Virus record (IMG/VR): IMGVR_UViG_3300021478_000002
Location: 1 to 64,000 of that record
Strand: one strand, 5' to 3'
DNA: 64,000 bases
Source of the DNA: a virus
Part shown: positions 1 to 8,605 of the stretch, in pieces
Position numbering within the stretch: the first letter of the stretch is position 1
Layout: each line of letters opens with the position of its first letter
The notes under the pieces: model-generated
Database searches by the model: none
Seen by the model: the letters and a program-made list of their open reading frames with translations, nothing else
Told to the model about the DNA's origin: nothing
Program-made: the position numbers and the translations under genes

Positions 1-2511
1 GTAACCAACGCATCGACAACGACAATCCGGTTGATCAATTCTGACCTCACCGTCAATAACACTGCGGATCTGACTTTTGCCACTAACGATGCAGGAGGGA
101 CAGTAACTACGGCTGCGAAGGTCACTGCCGTGTTCTCCTCGCACACCACAAGTGCAGTCTCTGCCAGCCTCGCTTTTGTGACCGTGAATGCCGCTTCGGC
201 TGGTGAACGGATGAGGATTGACCCAACTGGCAATGTGGGCATAGGCACCGTGCCCGCTGCTACTTTTCATGTCAGGGGTGCGAACGGCACCAGTGGCCTC
301 TCTCCGCAAAGCTACACCACGGCTTTTCTTGAGAATGGCTCGACGACATATCTGGAGTTGGCGGCCAATGCGAGTCCTGGCCCAGGGAATTGCGGGATTG
401 TTTGGAGCAGCGGGTCCTCGCAAACGAGTTACATGATCGACTACAACGGCGCAGTCCAATGGGTGGCGATGGGGGCATCTCGCCCGATTCAAATCTTCAC
501 CAATGGCGTCGAGCGCATGCGGATTACGGCGGTAGGTTACGTGGGCATTGGGACATCGACTCCCGGCACGCTTGGTGATGGTGGCAGCCCAACGATTCTC
601 CAACTGCACGGTGCGTCAGGTGGGACACCATACGGCCTATTCCAACTGAGCACGAACAGTGTGGCGTCTGGCAATCCAACGGGCATTATCACATTCGGAA
701 CCACAGGGGCCACTGGGTCGCAACGGACTGCTGAGATAGCCTCGATAATGACTGCCGCTTCTGGCTCTGCCGCTCAGGGGAATTTAATCTTCTATACCTC
801 AAACGGAAGCGTACTTGAGCGGATGCGGATTGACCAAAATGGCCTAGTGGGTATCGGGACGCCGACCCCTCCCTGCCTTCTTTCGCCTGTGCTTACGCGG
901 GCCACGGCATTCAATGCTGGCGACAGTACGACATGGGCCGACATCATTGTGGAGAACTTTCAGAGCGGCGGTGCTGGTACGGGCACCGCGAATACGGCCA
1001 CGGGCATCGGCTTCAACGTTTCTGGCTATCACGGCAATGCCACGGTGTGCGCGGGTATCGCCGCAGTGAGGACAATCGGCACGGGAGATGCACAAACCGA
1101 TCTGGTATTTATTGCGCGGGCGCAGAGTGTTGTCCAGGCAGAACGCATGCGAATTGTGGGAGCGACGGGCTATGTGGGTATAGGCACCACGAGTCCGAAT
1201 ATGCCGTTGTCCGTATTCGGCAGTGTAGCTGGAGCCTATAACGGTGTGGTGATCGCAAACGGAGGGGCGGGCACTGTAGGTAATACAGCAGCACTAACCT
1301 TTGCTCTGGGCAATGCCGGGAGTACTCCGACTGGAAGCATTGCAAACGTGTTTGAAGGAAGTGGCCAAGGTGGTCTGGCCTTCTCTACTTATAATTCCGG
1401 CATGAGTGAGCGCATGCGTATCTCAGCGACAGGTCTGGTGGGGATAGGAACCACCTCCCCAATTGCTGGCTTGGACATTGAAGCCCCAAATGACTATCAG
1501 TTGTTCCTCACTGCTGCGGGTGGTGTCTCCTACGGCTTTGAGATTGGCCGCATCGTTGCCACTGGTCTGCTGCGGTTCTATGGGCGGCAAAGTGGGTATG
1601 CTGGCTACGTCTTCTCCACTGTCGATCATGCGAACATCTTCAACATCACGCCTGCTGGCACTGTCGGTGTCGGTGCTGTCCCGAATACGAATATGTTCAC
1701 GGTCCTCAATCCCACCAACGCAACCACCATTGCAACTGCCAACCAGATCGGGATCTGCGAGAACAGCAATAATGGCGGCTATCGGCTCAATCTGGGTTAC
1801 GGTCCTGTTGTGGGAAGTGACTGGGCTGGGGTGATTCAAGTTACCCCTGTTGGCAAATCTCTTGTGCTCAATGCCAGTGGCGGCAATGTCGGGATTGGCC
1901 TTGGCACCGGAGCCGTAAATGCGCCACTCACAGTTGCAGCCGCTGCTACATATGGCTCTGGGTACGCTCAGATTGAAGCCGTTAGTAATGCCAACAATAC
2001 CAGTCGGATGCTACTTGGCTATGACACTACGAACAACATCGGGTGGATTCAAGCAGTCACGACTGGTGTCGCCAACCGTCAGATCATGATCAACCCGAAT
2101 GGTGGCAATGTGGGCATCGGCGTTGTGCCCAGCTACGTACTGCAACTGAGTGCAGACTCAGCGGGCAAGCCAGGGTCAAACGTCTGGACGGTGGTGTCGG
2201 ATCTGCGCGTAAAGCGTAACGTTCAGCCGTACACGCTAGGCTTAGAGACGCTGCTTCAGCTACGCCCGATTTCCTACGAGTACAACGGTGAGGCCGCCAC
2301 GCCAGAGGGATTCAAGAGTGTCGGGCTAATCGCGCAGGAGGTGGAAGCACTTCTTCCCCACTTCGTCAGCCGCGTTCCCGGCAAGATTGCAGGCAAGGAT
2401 GACGAAGTCCTGGGGCTGAACACCGGGGACGTACAGTGGATGACGGTGAACGCGCTTAAGGAACTCAACGAGCGCCTGAAAAGACTGGAAGAGAAGATGA
2501 GGACAAACTGA
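1..2511 (+). CDS. Tail fibre with C-terminal S74 chaperone (5' partial)
   Basis: The reading frame is open from base 1, so the N-terminus lies outside the window; 836 codons are visible. The body repeats a module ending in ERMRI...GxVGIGT, five clear copies plus three shorter GNVGIG copies, the usual shaft pattern of host-recognition fibres. The last 100 residues form a peptidase S74 (intramolecular chaperone) domain: SDLRVK with Ser733 and Lys738 (counted from base 1) as the expected self-cleavage dyad, then GLIAQEVEALLP and a C-terminal coiled coil. The known role of S74 is to trimerise the fibre and then cut itself off. It lies upstream of the head genes, which is unusual. It shares a middle domain (QIG...NNGGYRLNLG) with the second fibre near 28.3 kb. 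Confidence 0.9.
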   Translation, partial: VTNASTTTIRLINSDLTVNNTADLTFATNDAGGTVTTAAKVTAVFSSHTTSAVSASLAFVTVNAASAGERMRIDPTGNVGIGTVPAATFHVRGANGTSGLSPQSYTTAFLENGSTTYLELAANASPGPGNCGIVWSSGSSQTSYMIDYNGAVQWVAMGASRPIQIFTNGVERMRITAVGYVGIGTSTPGTLGDGGSPTILQLHGASGGTPYGLFQLSTNSVASGNPTGIITFGTTGATGSQRTAEIASIMTAASGSAAQGNLIFYTSNGSVLERMRIDQNGLVGIGTPTPPCLLSPVLTRATAFNAGDSTTWADIIVENFQSGGAGTGTANTATGIGFNVSGYHGNATVCAGIAAVRTIGTGDAQTDLVFIARAQSVVQAERMRIVGATGYVGIGTTSPNMPLSVFGSVAGAYNGVVIANGGAGTVGNTAALTFALGNAGSTPTGSIANVFEGSGQGGLAFSTYNSGMSERMRISATGLVGIGTTSPIAGLDIEAPNDYQLFLTAAGGVSYGFEIGRIVATGLLRFYGRQSGYAGYVFSTVDHANIFNITPAGTVGVGAVPNTNMFTVLNPTNATTIATANQIGICENSNNGGYRLNLGYGPVVGSDWAGVIQVTPVGKSLVLNASGGNVGIGLGTGAVNAPLTVAAAATYGSGYAQIEAVSNANNTSRMLLGYDTTNNIGWIQAVTTGVANRQIMINPNGGNVGIGVVPSYVLQLSADSAGKPGSNVWTVVSDLRVKRNVQPYTLGLETLLQLRPISYEYNGEAATPEGFKSVGLIAQEVEALLPHFVSRVPGKIAGKDDEVLGLNTGDVQWMTVNALKELNERLKRLEEKMRTN

Positions 2512-2512
2512 A

Positions 2513-2806
2513 ATGGCAATGACTTACGATGAATCCGCCGCACTCATGAATGACATGGCCTTCCGAGGGCGCATCAAAGTGTCGGCGTTGAAATACGCCG
2601 ACTCGATCCTGGGCGAACCCACTGGGACTCCCGCGCACAACACGCGGCTGCGCTGGGCGAGCAACTGTGAGCAGAATCCCGATATGACGGCGACGCAACT
2701 CCAGCCACCCGTCGTCATGGATGGCGCTGTCCAGGCAGCCGGGTCCACGATAGACGATACCGCGCTACAGGGCAGCGTCGAGGCCGTCGTCAACAAGCTG
2801 TTGTAG
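2513..2806 (+). CDS. Small hypothetical protein between fibre and head genes
   Basis: 97 residues, starting MAMTYDES one base after the fibre stop, with a purine-rich stretch (gaagagaagatgagg) as ribosome site. It has no recognised domain; composition is that of a soluble globular protein. Position between fibre and gpW-like gene suggests a virion or assembly role, but this is inference only. Confidence 0.65.
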   Translation: MAMTYDESAALMNDMAFRGRIKVSALKYADSILGEPTGTPAHNTRLRWASNCEQNPDMTATQLQPPVVMDGAVQAAGSTIDDTALQGSVEAVVNKLL

Positions 2807-2827
2807 ACTTCCGTTGAGGGGAACTTT

Positions 2828-3097
2828 ATGCCCGCTCCCAGACCTTTGCCCGGCCTGAAGCCGAGGGCCCGAATCCGCGCGCTGCAGCTTCAGACGCAGT
2901 ATGACGCCCTGCAAGATGCCATTGGACTGGGCGCGCGGACGGTGCGCTTCCAGGACCGCACGATTGAATACCAGAGCGTCGACGAAATGATCAAGGCGGC
3001 GAACTATCTCTACCTGCAGCTCGCCTCGACCGGCGGCATTCCCGGCGTCACCGGCGTCAAGCGCCAGATCCGCATGTACACGGACAAGGGCCTATGA
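2828..3097 (+). CDS. gpW-like head-tail joining protein
   Basis: 89 residues. The core (residues 18-62) matches the gpW pattern: a helix (LQTQYDALQDAI), a beta hairpin (RTVRFQDRTIEYQS) and a second helix (VDEMIKAANYLYLQL). In lambda, gpW stabilises DNA in the filled head and forms the site for tail attachment. Its place directly before the portal gene region is as in lambda. The start has a GAGGGGA ribosome site. The next gene overlaps its stop as ATGA. Confidence 0.75.
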   Translation: MPAPRPLPGLKPRARIRALQLQTQYDALQDAIGLGARTVRFQDRTIEYQSVDEMIKAANYLYLQLASTGGIPGVTGVKRQIRMYTDKGL

Positions 3098-3447
3098 CGA
3101 CGCCGAGCATCATGCCGGGACGCGGCAAGGCGGTCATCACGCAGCGCGCCGCGCTGATCTCGACTCTGCGGACGTGGTTCCTCTACCGCGACGAGGCGCT
3201 CTGGGCCTTCGTCGGTGGCACGGAGGGCGCACTCCCCCTGGAAGAGATCGTTATCAACGAAGAAACGGCGGCGCGCATCGACGAGACCAACGAGGCCGCC
3301 AAGCGCGCTTGGGCCATCGCCGAGAAGATCGCCCACGAGAACGGCCAGAAGACTTCGACCGTCATGCGCGAGGCCATTACTGAACTGCTGACGAACGAGG
3401 CTCCGGCCTTCCTGCTGGCCGTCCCGCACATTCCAGGCTCGTTCTAA
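3094..3447 (+). CDS. Hypothetical head-region protein
   Basis: 117 residues, translationally coupled to the gpW-like gene by an ATGA overlap. It is mostly helical, with an Ala/Glu-rich segment at residues 50-90 (ETAARIDETNEAAKRAWAIAEK). No family was recognised. Its slot between gpW and portal suggests a head assembly or packaging accessory role (inference). Confidence 0.6.
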   Translation: MTTPSIMPGRGKAVITQRAALISTLRTWFLYRDEALWAFVGGTEGALPLEEIVINEETAARIDETNEAAKRAWAIAEKIAHENGQKTSTVMREAITELLTNEAPAFLLAVPHIPGSF

Positions 3448-3479
3448 ATCCAAATATGCGCTAGTATGGTCGCAACGCC

Positions 3480-5195
3480 ATGGGGCTAGCATGGTGCGCA
3501 ATGCCCATGGCTTCCGCGCGCACTCTCGGTCGGCTGCACAATACGCCGATCTCCGGCCTGACGCCGAGCGTGCTCAACCGGCAGGCGCAATCCGGCACCT
3601 TCCCACCCCAATACACCGGCTATAGCGGCAGCGGGTCGCCGTACGAGAGCACCGGCTCAGGCCGCCGCCTGTCCACCTGGAACCCGACACGCCTGGGACC
3701 GACGACATCGCTCTGGTCGACGCGCGACCTCATGCTGGCGCGCTGCCACGATGAGGTGCGCAACAACCCGCTGGCCACCAGCGCCGTGGACAACTTCGAG
3801 TCGCAGATCGTCGGCAACGGGATCAAGCCGAAATGGGCGTTGAAGGATGAGGCGCTGAAACTCCAGATCGAGAACGAATTCAAGCTGTGGGCGCTCTCCA
3901 AGACCACCGACTACGGCGGCCTGTGCGACTACTACGGCCTGCAGGCGTTGGCCGCGCGCGAGATCTTCGAGGGCGGCGAAGTCTTCGTGCGCCGCCACAT
4001 CCGCCCGGTCGGCTGGTCGGCCAACCCCAACATCAAGCAGCCCATGCGCGTGCCCATGCAGATGCAGTTGATCGAAGCCGAGCAGTGTCCCATCTGGCTC
4101 AACATCACGGCCTCCAGCTCCACGGTCGCGAAACCCGGCTCGGTGATCCGCACCGGCAAGGAATTCGACAAAGACGGGCGGCTGGCGGCCTTTCACCTGT
4201 ATCAGGAGCATCCCGGCGAAACCATGTTTTTCACCAGCACGGCGCTGCAATTTACGCGCGTCGGCAGCGACCACATGCTGCACTGTTACAAGCCCTACCG
4301 CGCCGGTCTCCTGCGCGGGCAGCCGCACTTATCGAGCGTCCTGGTGCTGCTGCATGAGCTGAGTAAGTACACCGACGCGACCGTGGTGGCCAAGCAGGTC
4401 CAGGCCATGTTCGCGGGCTTCATTAAGAAAATCGTGCCGGAATCGGACGTGGTCCCGACCGATCTGACGGGCCCAGTGCCGGGCTCGCCGGTCAACCCTT
4501 ACCTTCCGCCGGGCGTGAGGTGGGGCGAAGTGGAGGCGGGCTCGTTCAACGAGCTGTATCCCGGCGAGGATATCGTGTTCCCCTCGCTGCCGCAGAACAA
4601 CGACCTGCAGACCTTCATGACGGTCATGTTGCATCAGTTCTGCGCCGCCATCGGCGCGACCTACGAACAGGTCACCGGCGATCTGCGCGGCGTCAATTTG
4701 TCCTCGATCCGCGTCGGCGTGCAGGACGCGCACCGCAAGTGCGAGCAGTTCATTTACAACGTTCTGGTGACGCAGTTCTGTGCACCGACGTTGCGCTGGT
4801 GGATGGACGAGGCGGTATTGTCGGGCCGTCTCAACCTCCCCGGCTACGCGGACGAGCCGGAGCAGTACCTGGATGTGGCGTGGACGCCGTCGGGCTGGTC
4901 CTGGATCGATCCGCAGAAGGACATCGAGGCCAAGCAGACGGCGGTGCGCTGCGGCTTCACCAGCCGTGAGAAGGTATGCGCCGAATCGGGCGAGGACGCG
5001 AGCGAGATCGATCAGGAGCAGATCCGCGACAATGCGCGGGCCGATGCGGCGGGTCTCGTCTACGACAGCGATCCGCGCAAGATCCTGATCGGCAGAGAAG
5101 CCAATCCCCAGGTCGAGGAGGAGGGCCCGCCGGAAGCAGCCGAAGCAGAACCGGGGCCAGCGCCCCCAAAGTCTGGTATTATGCGGGCTAAATAA
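3480..5195 (+). CDS. Portal protein, lambda gpB-like family
   Basis: 571 residues, usual length for the lambda-type portal. Family hallmarks: an early helical segment (LMLARCHDEVRNNPLATSAVDN) followed by a GNGIKPKW turn, a long alpha/beta wing, and the late helix ATYEQVTGDLRGVNLSSIRVG, where the family has a conserved 'Y..l..D......SS.R' pattern. The portal is the dodecameric ring for DNA entry and tail attachment. The C-terminus is acidic and proline-rich. There is no clear ribosome site at ATG 3480; in-frame ATGs at 3501 and 3507 are alternatives. Six bases separate it from the protease. Confidence 0.9.
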   Translation: MGLAWCAMPMASARTLGRLHNTPISGLTPSVLNRQAQSGTFPPQYTGYSGSGSPYESTGSGRRLSTWNPTRLGPTTSLWSTRDLMLARCHDEVRNNPLATSAVDNFESQIVGNGIKPKWALKDEALKLQIENEFKLWALSKTTDYGGLCDYYGLQALAAREIFEGGEVFVRRHIRPVGWSANPNIKQPMRVPMQMQLIEAEQCPIWLNITASSSTVAKPGSVIRTGKEFDKDGRLAAFHLYQEHPGETMFFTSTALQFTRVGSDHMLHCYKPYRAGLLRGQPHLSSVLVLLHELSKYTDATVVAKQVQAMFAGFIKKIVPESDVVPTDLTGPVPGSPVNPYLPPGVRWGEVEAGSFNELYPGEDIVFPSLPQNNDLQTFMTVMLHQFCAAIGATYEQVTGDLRGVNLSSIRVGVQDAHRKCEQFIYNVLVTQFCAPTLRWWMDEAVLSGRLNLPGYADEPEQYLDVAWTPSGWSWIDPQKDIEAKQTAVRCGFTSREKVCAESGEDASEIDQEQIRDNARADAAGLVYDSDPRKILIGREANPQVEEEGPPEAAEAEPGPAPPKSGIMRAK

Positions 5196-5200
5196 ACACC

Positions 5201-6934
5201 ATGAAAGCGCCGTTGATGCATGTCGCCAGTCTGATCTTCAACGAGCCGCTCGCTATCATGCCCACCAAGCTGGAAGCAATCCTGCACGCCATCGGGCCCA
5301 GGTTAGTCGTCAACGATGCTTCGCTGGATGAGCTGATGCGGCTGCGCTCCATTCACTCGCGACCGGTCCTGCTGGAGGACGCCGTGGTGTTCGACGCCCA
5401 GGCTCCTGCGCAGGATGGCGGCGGCGAGGACAAACCCTACCGGCTGACGCCCGAGGGTGTCGCGGTGATTCCAATTCGCGGCACGCTGATGAAGCGCAAC
5501 TCCTGGATCGCGGCGGCCTCCGGTCTCTGCAATTACGCGAGCCTCGCGCAGGCCGTCACGCAGGCGAAGGGCGATCTCCAGGTCAAGGCGATCCTGCTCG
5601 ATGTGGACTCGCCCGGCGGGACCACCCACGGCTGCTTCGAGCTGTCGGACGCGATCTACCGCATGCGCAGCGCCGACAAGCCCATGTGGGCCGTGGCCAA
5701 CGATCTGGCCGCCAGCGCGGCCTATGCGCTCGCGAGCGCCGCCGATCAGATCTGGGTGACGCGCACGGCAGGCGTCGGCAGCGTCGGCGTGTTTGCGCTG
5801 CACGCGGACCAGTCGGGTCTGGATGAGCAGGCCGGAGTCAAGTACACCTACGTGTTCGCCGGAGAAAAGAAGACCGACGGCAATCCGCATGAGCCACTGA
5901 GTAAGTCGGCGCGCGCGGATATCCAGGCCGAGGTGGATCGCGAGAACAACATCTTCATCGCCACCGTGGCGCGCAATCGCGGCTTCGCCAATGCCAGCTT
6001 CGAGAAAATCGCTGGCACCAAAGCAGGGGTCTATTTCGCACAGAACGCACTGCCGCTGATGGCCGATGAGGTGGGAACTTTCCAGGAAGCCCTGGAGGCC
6101 CTGACGGCAAAAGTCAGCGGGCCCAAGGTGATGTCCTCTGGAAAAGTTGCATTACAAACAGAGTCGGGCAATAATGCTTCCGACAGCGCGAAGGAAGAAG
6201 TCAAGGAGCCGAAAGAAGGAGACGTAGCTATGGCGAAACAGGGCACTGAGGAAACGAGGCGCGCGATCAAGGCCGAGGCCGACGAAGAAGTCGCGGCCAC
6301 CCTCGCCGCCGCCAAACCGGACGACGAGGACCCGGAGGACGATGACGACGAGGACGACGAGAAAAAGCCGAAGGAAGACGCCAAGTCCAAAAAGTCCAAG
6401 AAAGCCGACGATGAAGCGGAAGCTCGTCGCAGCTCCGTGACCGAGATCCCGACCACGGCGAACGCGCCCGCCAAGCGGATCGCCGAGCTGTGCCAGATCG
6501 CCGGTGCGCCGGAGCTGGCTGCCGACTACATGATCAAGGGCTACACCGTCGACAAGGTGATCGAGAAGTTGAGCGCGCGCCGCGCCAAGGCCTCCGCCGA
6601 GGGTGGGGTCAACTCTTTCGTCGCGGGTGACGGCGGAGGTTCGGGTGGCGGCGGCCACGCATCGGTCGATGCCGCCATCGAGCAGGCGCGCATCATGTCG
6701 GCCAACTCCGGTGGCAGGCTCTCGCAGTCCAAGTGCATGGAGCAACTCATGCGCGCCAATCCCGATATTTATAACGGCTACCTGGAAGAGCGCGGCAGGG
6801 TCGCCGCCCAGGTGGCGTTCACGGGTGGAGGCCGGGCGTTGACTGAGTACGTTTTGAACAATCAGCGGCGCTACATGGCGAACCTGGGTCTGGGCACCAC
6901 CATTGAGGACGTGCCGGGCCGCAGGGCGATGTAA
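5201..6934 (+). CDS. S49-family capsid protease with C-terminal scaffold region (gpC-like)
   Basis: 577 residues. Residues 80-300 are a ClpP/SppA-type (S49) protease domain: PIRGTLM, LLDVDSPGG, the nucleophile in AASAAY (Ser172), GVGSVGV, and the base lysine in GEKKTDGNP (Lys223/224). In lambda, gpC is the maturation protease. After residue 340 comes a highly charged, low-complexity stretch of Glu/Asp/Lys, then an Ala-rich helical end, as expected for a scaffold. The scaffold part also has its own start inside this gene at 6230 (separate entry). The stop is followed at once by the ribosome site of the cement protein gene. Confidence 0.9.
   Translation: MKAPLMHVASLIFNEPLAIMPTKLEAILHAIGPRLVVNDASLDELMRLRSIHSRPVLLEDAVVFDAQAPAQDGGGEDKPYRLTPEGVAVIPIRGTLMKRNSWIAAASGLCNYASLAQAVTQAKGDLQVKAILLDVDSPGGTTHGCFELSDAIYRMRSADKPMWAVANDLAASAAYALASAADQIWVTRTAGVGSVGVFALHADQSGLDEQAGVKYTYVFAGEKKTDGNPHEPLSKSARADIQAEVDRENNIFIATVARNRGFANASFEKIAGTKAGVYFAQNALPLMADEVGTFQEALEALTAKVSGPKVMSSGKVALQTESGNNASDSAKEEVKEPKEGDVAMAKQGTEETRRAIKAEADEEVAATLAAAKPDDEDPEDDDDEDDEKKPKEDAKSKKSKKADDEAEARRSSVTEIPTTANAPAKRIAELCQIAGAPELAADYMIKGYTVDKVIEKLSARRAKASAEGGVNSFVAGDGGGSGGGGHASVDAAIEQARIMSANSGGRLSQSKCMEQLMRANPDIYNGYLEERGRVAAQVAFTGGGRALTEYVLNNQRRYMANLGLGTTIEDVPGRRAM
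6230..6934 (+). CDS. Nested scaffold protein from internal start (Nu3-like)
   Basis: An in-frame ATG at 6230 (codon 344 of the protease) is preceded by AAGGAGA at 6216-6222, seven bases upstream, a better ribosome site than that of the protease gene itself. Translation from here gives 234 residues: acidic and lysine-rich (residues 1-75), then helical. This copies the known lambda C/Nu3 arrangement, where the scaffold is made separately from the 3' end of the protease gene. Seen: the start and ribosome site. Inferred: the function. Confidence 0.65.
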   Translation: MAKQGTEETRRAIKAEADEEVAATLAAAKPDDEDPEDDDDEDDEKKPKEDAKSKKSKKADDEAEARRSSVTEIPTTANAPAKRIAELCQIAGAPELAADYMIKGYTVDKVIEKLSARRAKASAEGGVNSFVAGDGGGSGGGGHASVDAAIEQARIMSANSGGRLSQSKCMEQLMRANPDIYNGYLEERGRVAAQVAFTGGGRALTEYVLNNQRRYMANLGLGTTIEDVPGRRAM

Positions 6935-6943
6935 GGAGGAACG

Positions 6944-7348
6944 ATGCCGTACAACGAAGGAATGCTCAACACTTTCAGCGCCCCTGCCGGGGCCGATCTG
7001 AGCGGCAAGCAATTCTATGGCGTGGCGCTGGTCAACGACACCAACAACCCTCCCGGTGTGCACGTGGCGCTCGGCGTGGCCGCCAAAGGGATTGCGGGCG
7101 TACTGCAGAACAATCCGCTGATGGGGCAGGCCGCCTGCTATCAGTCCAGCGGAATTACCAAGGTGGCCATTTCCGCCAGCCAGACGATTGTGGGCGGCAC
7201 CACCCTGCTTGATTTGGACGTCGGCGGGACCTTTACCGCGCATGCGGCGGGCACGGCTGTTGCCCAGGCCCTGGAGAGTGTGGCCCCGGTAGCGAACATT
7301 ATGATCATCAGCGCCAAGCTGATGCCGAGCAATTTGCCCACTGCGTAA
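6944..7348 (+). CDS. Capsid cement/decoration protein (DUF2190-like)
   Basis: 134 residues, Gly/Ala/Val-rich beta protein (DLSGKQFYGVALVNDTNN, GIAGVLQNNPLMGQAACYQ, AKVAI-type strands) matching small capsid cement proteins of the DUF2190 type, which bind the capsid surface after expansion. It has a near-perfect ribosome site (TAAGGAGG) overlapping the stop of the protease gene, consistent with high expression, and it sits directly before the major capsid gene as in lambda D-E. Confidence 0.8.
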   Translation: MPYNEGMLNTFSAPAGADLSGKQFYGVALVNDTNNPPGVHVALGVAAKGIAGVLQNNPLMGQAACYQSSGITKVAISASQTIVGGTTLLDLDVGGTFTAHAAGTAVAQALESVAPVANIMIISAKLMPSNLPTA

Positions 7349-7377
7349 GCTTTTTGTTTTTTTGAGTGTGTTTTGCC

Positions 7378-7420
7378 GGGCCTTGACGGGTAGGCCCTAA
7401 CCCCAAAGTGATAACATCCC
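7378..7420 (+). ncRNA. Conserved hairpin-plus-tail RNA element, copy 1 (5' UTR of capsid gene)
   Basis: Stem GGGCC (7378-7382) / GGCCC (7393-7397) with a 10-nt loop containing GGG, then a 23-nt tail, TAACCCCAAAG followed by TGATAACATCCC. Two other copies at 59821 and 60727 keep stem, loop GGG and tail. The loop GGG could pair with one of the CCC runs in the tail, forming a pseudoknot. A short hairpin with a CCTTTT tail follows (7433-7448, CGCAC/GTGCG). Function is unknown; it lies 93 nt ahead of the capsid start. Confidence 0.55.
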
Positions 7421-7512
7421 GCCCTTGAGAGACGCACATTTCCGTGCGCCTTTTCCCAACCAATCTATTTTCACTGCCGGTCAGTATTGGCCGTGTGAGG
7501 AGTTAAGGAACG

Positions 7513-8595
7513 ATGGCTCAACCTACCATGTCCGATTTGCACGTCAACGCTCTGCTGACTGACATGAGCGCGATGTACGCGCAAGAGGAGACCGTTTTCA
7601 TCGCGCGCGATGTGTTTCCCATCGTGAGCGTAACCAAGGTGTCTGACCGGTACACCGTCTATTCGCGCGCCGACTTTAACCGCAACCAGATGCAGAAGCG
7701 TGCGCCCGGCACGACCGTCAAGAACATCGGCTACCGGGTCGACACCAACCCGACGTACCTCTGTGACGTCTGGGCGCTGGGCAAGACGATTGACGATCAG
7801 GTGCGCGGCAACGCGGACTCAATCTTCAATCTCGACCTGGAGGCCACACGGCTGCTCACCACGCAGTCGTTGATCAATCGCGAGTACGCCTGGATGAGTA
7901 CCTTCTTCCAGCCCGGCGTCTGGAGCAACCTGTGGACCGGCGGAGCGGCGGCGACCCCTCCCTATCCCACGGTTCCGGCCACTTCGCCCGCCAGCAGCTA
8001 CACGTTTATGAAATGGAGCAATGCGTCCTCTACGCCTATCCAGGACGTACGCCAGCTCAAGCAGATCGTGCAGCTCACCAGCGGCGGCTTCCGCCCCAAC
8101 CGCATGGTGATCGGTCGGCCCGTCTTCGATGTGCTGCTCGACCATCCCGAGTTCGTGGACCGCGTCAAGTACGGCCAGACCGCGCCCAAGCCCGCGCAGG
8201 TGATTCTCGACACGCTGGCCGCGATCTTCGAAATGGATCGCGTGCATGTCAGCGATGCGATCTACAACACCGCCGCTGAAGCCGCCGGTGTGGACTCTGG
8301 CGCGACGTATGTTCCTCCCGCGTACAACCAGGGCATCAACGCCGGTGAGTCGAATGCCTTCCTCGCTGGCCCCAACGTGTGGCTCGGCTATACGCCGAGC
8401 GCGCCCGGCATCATGACGCCCGCATGCGGCTACACGTTCGCGTGGTCAGGCTACTTCGGAGCCACCCAGACCGGAGAACGCCTCTCCAGCTACTACTTCC
8501 AACCCGACCGCAGCACGCACGTCGAGATCGAAAGCGCGTACGTCCACAAGGTCATCAGCGCCGACATGGGCGGCTTTCTCGCGGGCTGCATTTAA
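7513..8595 (+). CDS. Major capsid protein, HK97 fold, lambda gpE-like
   Basis: 360 residues. The pattern is that of gpE-family capsids: a helical N-arm, FPIVSVTKVSDRYTVYSRADF, a mid-section RQLKQIVQLTSGGFRPNRMVIGRPVFDVLLDHPEFVDRV in pieces typical of the A-domain, and the end motif SSYYFQPDRSTHVEIESAYVHK. A GAGGAGTTAAGGA ribosome region precedes ATG 7513. The long leader (7349-7512) carries the structured element at 7378. It follows the cement gene and precedes the Ig/BACON-like gene. Confidence 0.92.
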   Translation: MAQPTMSDLHVNALLTDMSAMYAQEETVFIARDVFPIVSVTKVSDRYTVYSRADFNRNQMQKRAPGTTVKNIGYRVDTNPTYLCDVWALGKTIDDQVRGNADSIFNLDLEATRLLTTQSLINREYAWMSTFFQPGVWSNLWTGGAAATPPYPTVPATSPASSYTFMKWSNASSTPIQDVRQLKQIVQLTSGGFRPNRMVIGRPVFDVLLDHPEFVDRVKYGQTAPKPAQVILDTLAAIFEMDRVHVSDAIYNTAAEAAGVDSGATYVPPAYNQGINAGESNAFLAGPNVWLGYTPSAPGIMTPACGYTFAWSGYFGATQTGERLSSYYFQPDRSTHVEIESAYVHKVISADMGGFLAGCI

Positions 8596-8605
8596 GGAGT
8601 TGACC

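Noticed and set aside
7383-7415. TTGACG plus GATAAC in the capsid leader as a sigma70 promoter
   Set aside because: The gap is over 20 bases and TTGACG is not kept in the two other copies of the element, while stem and loop GGG are.
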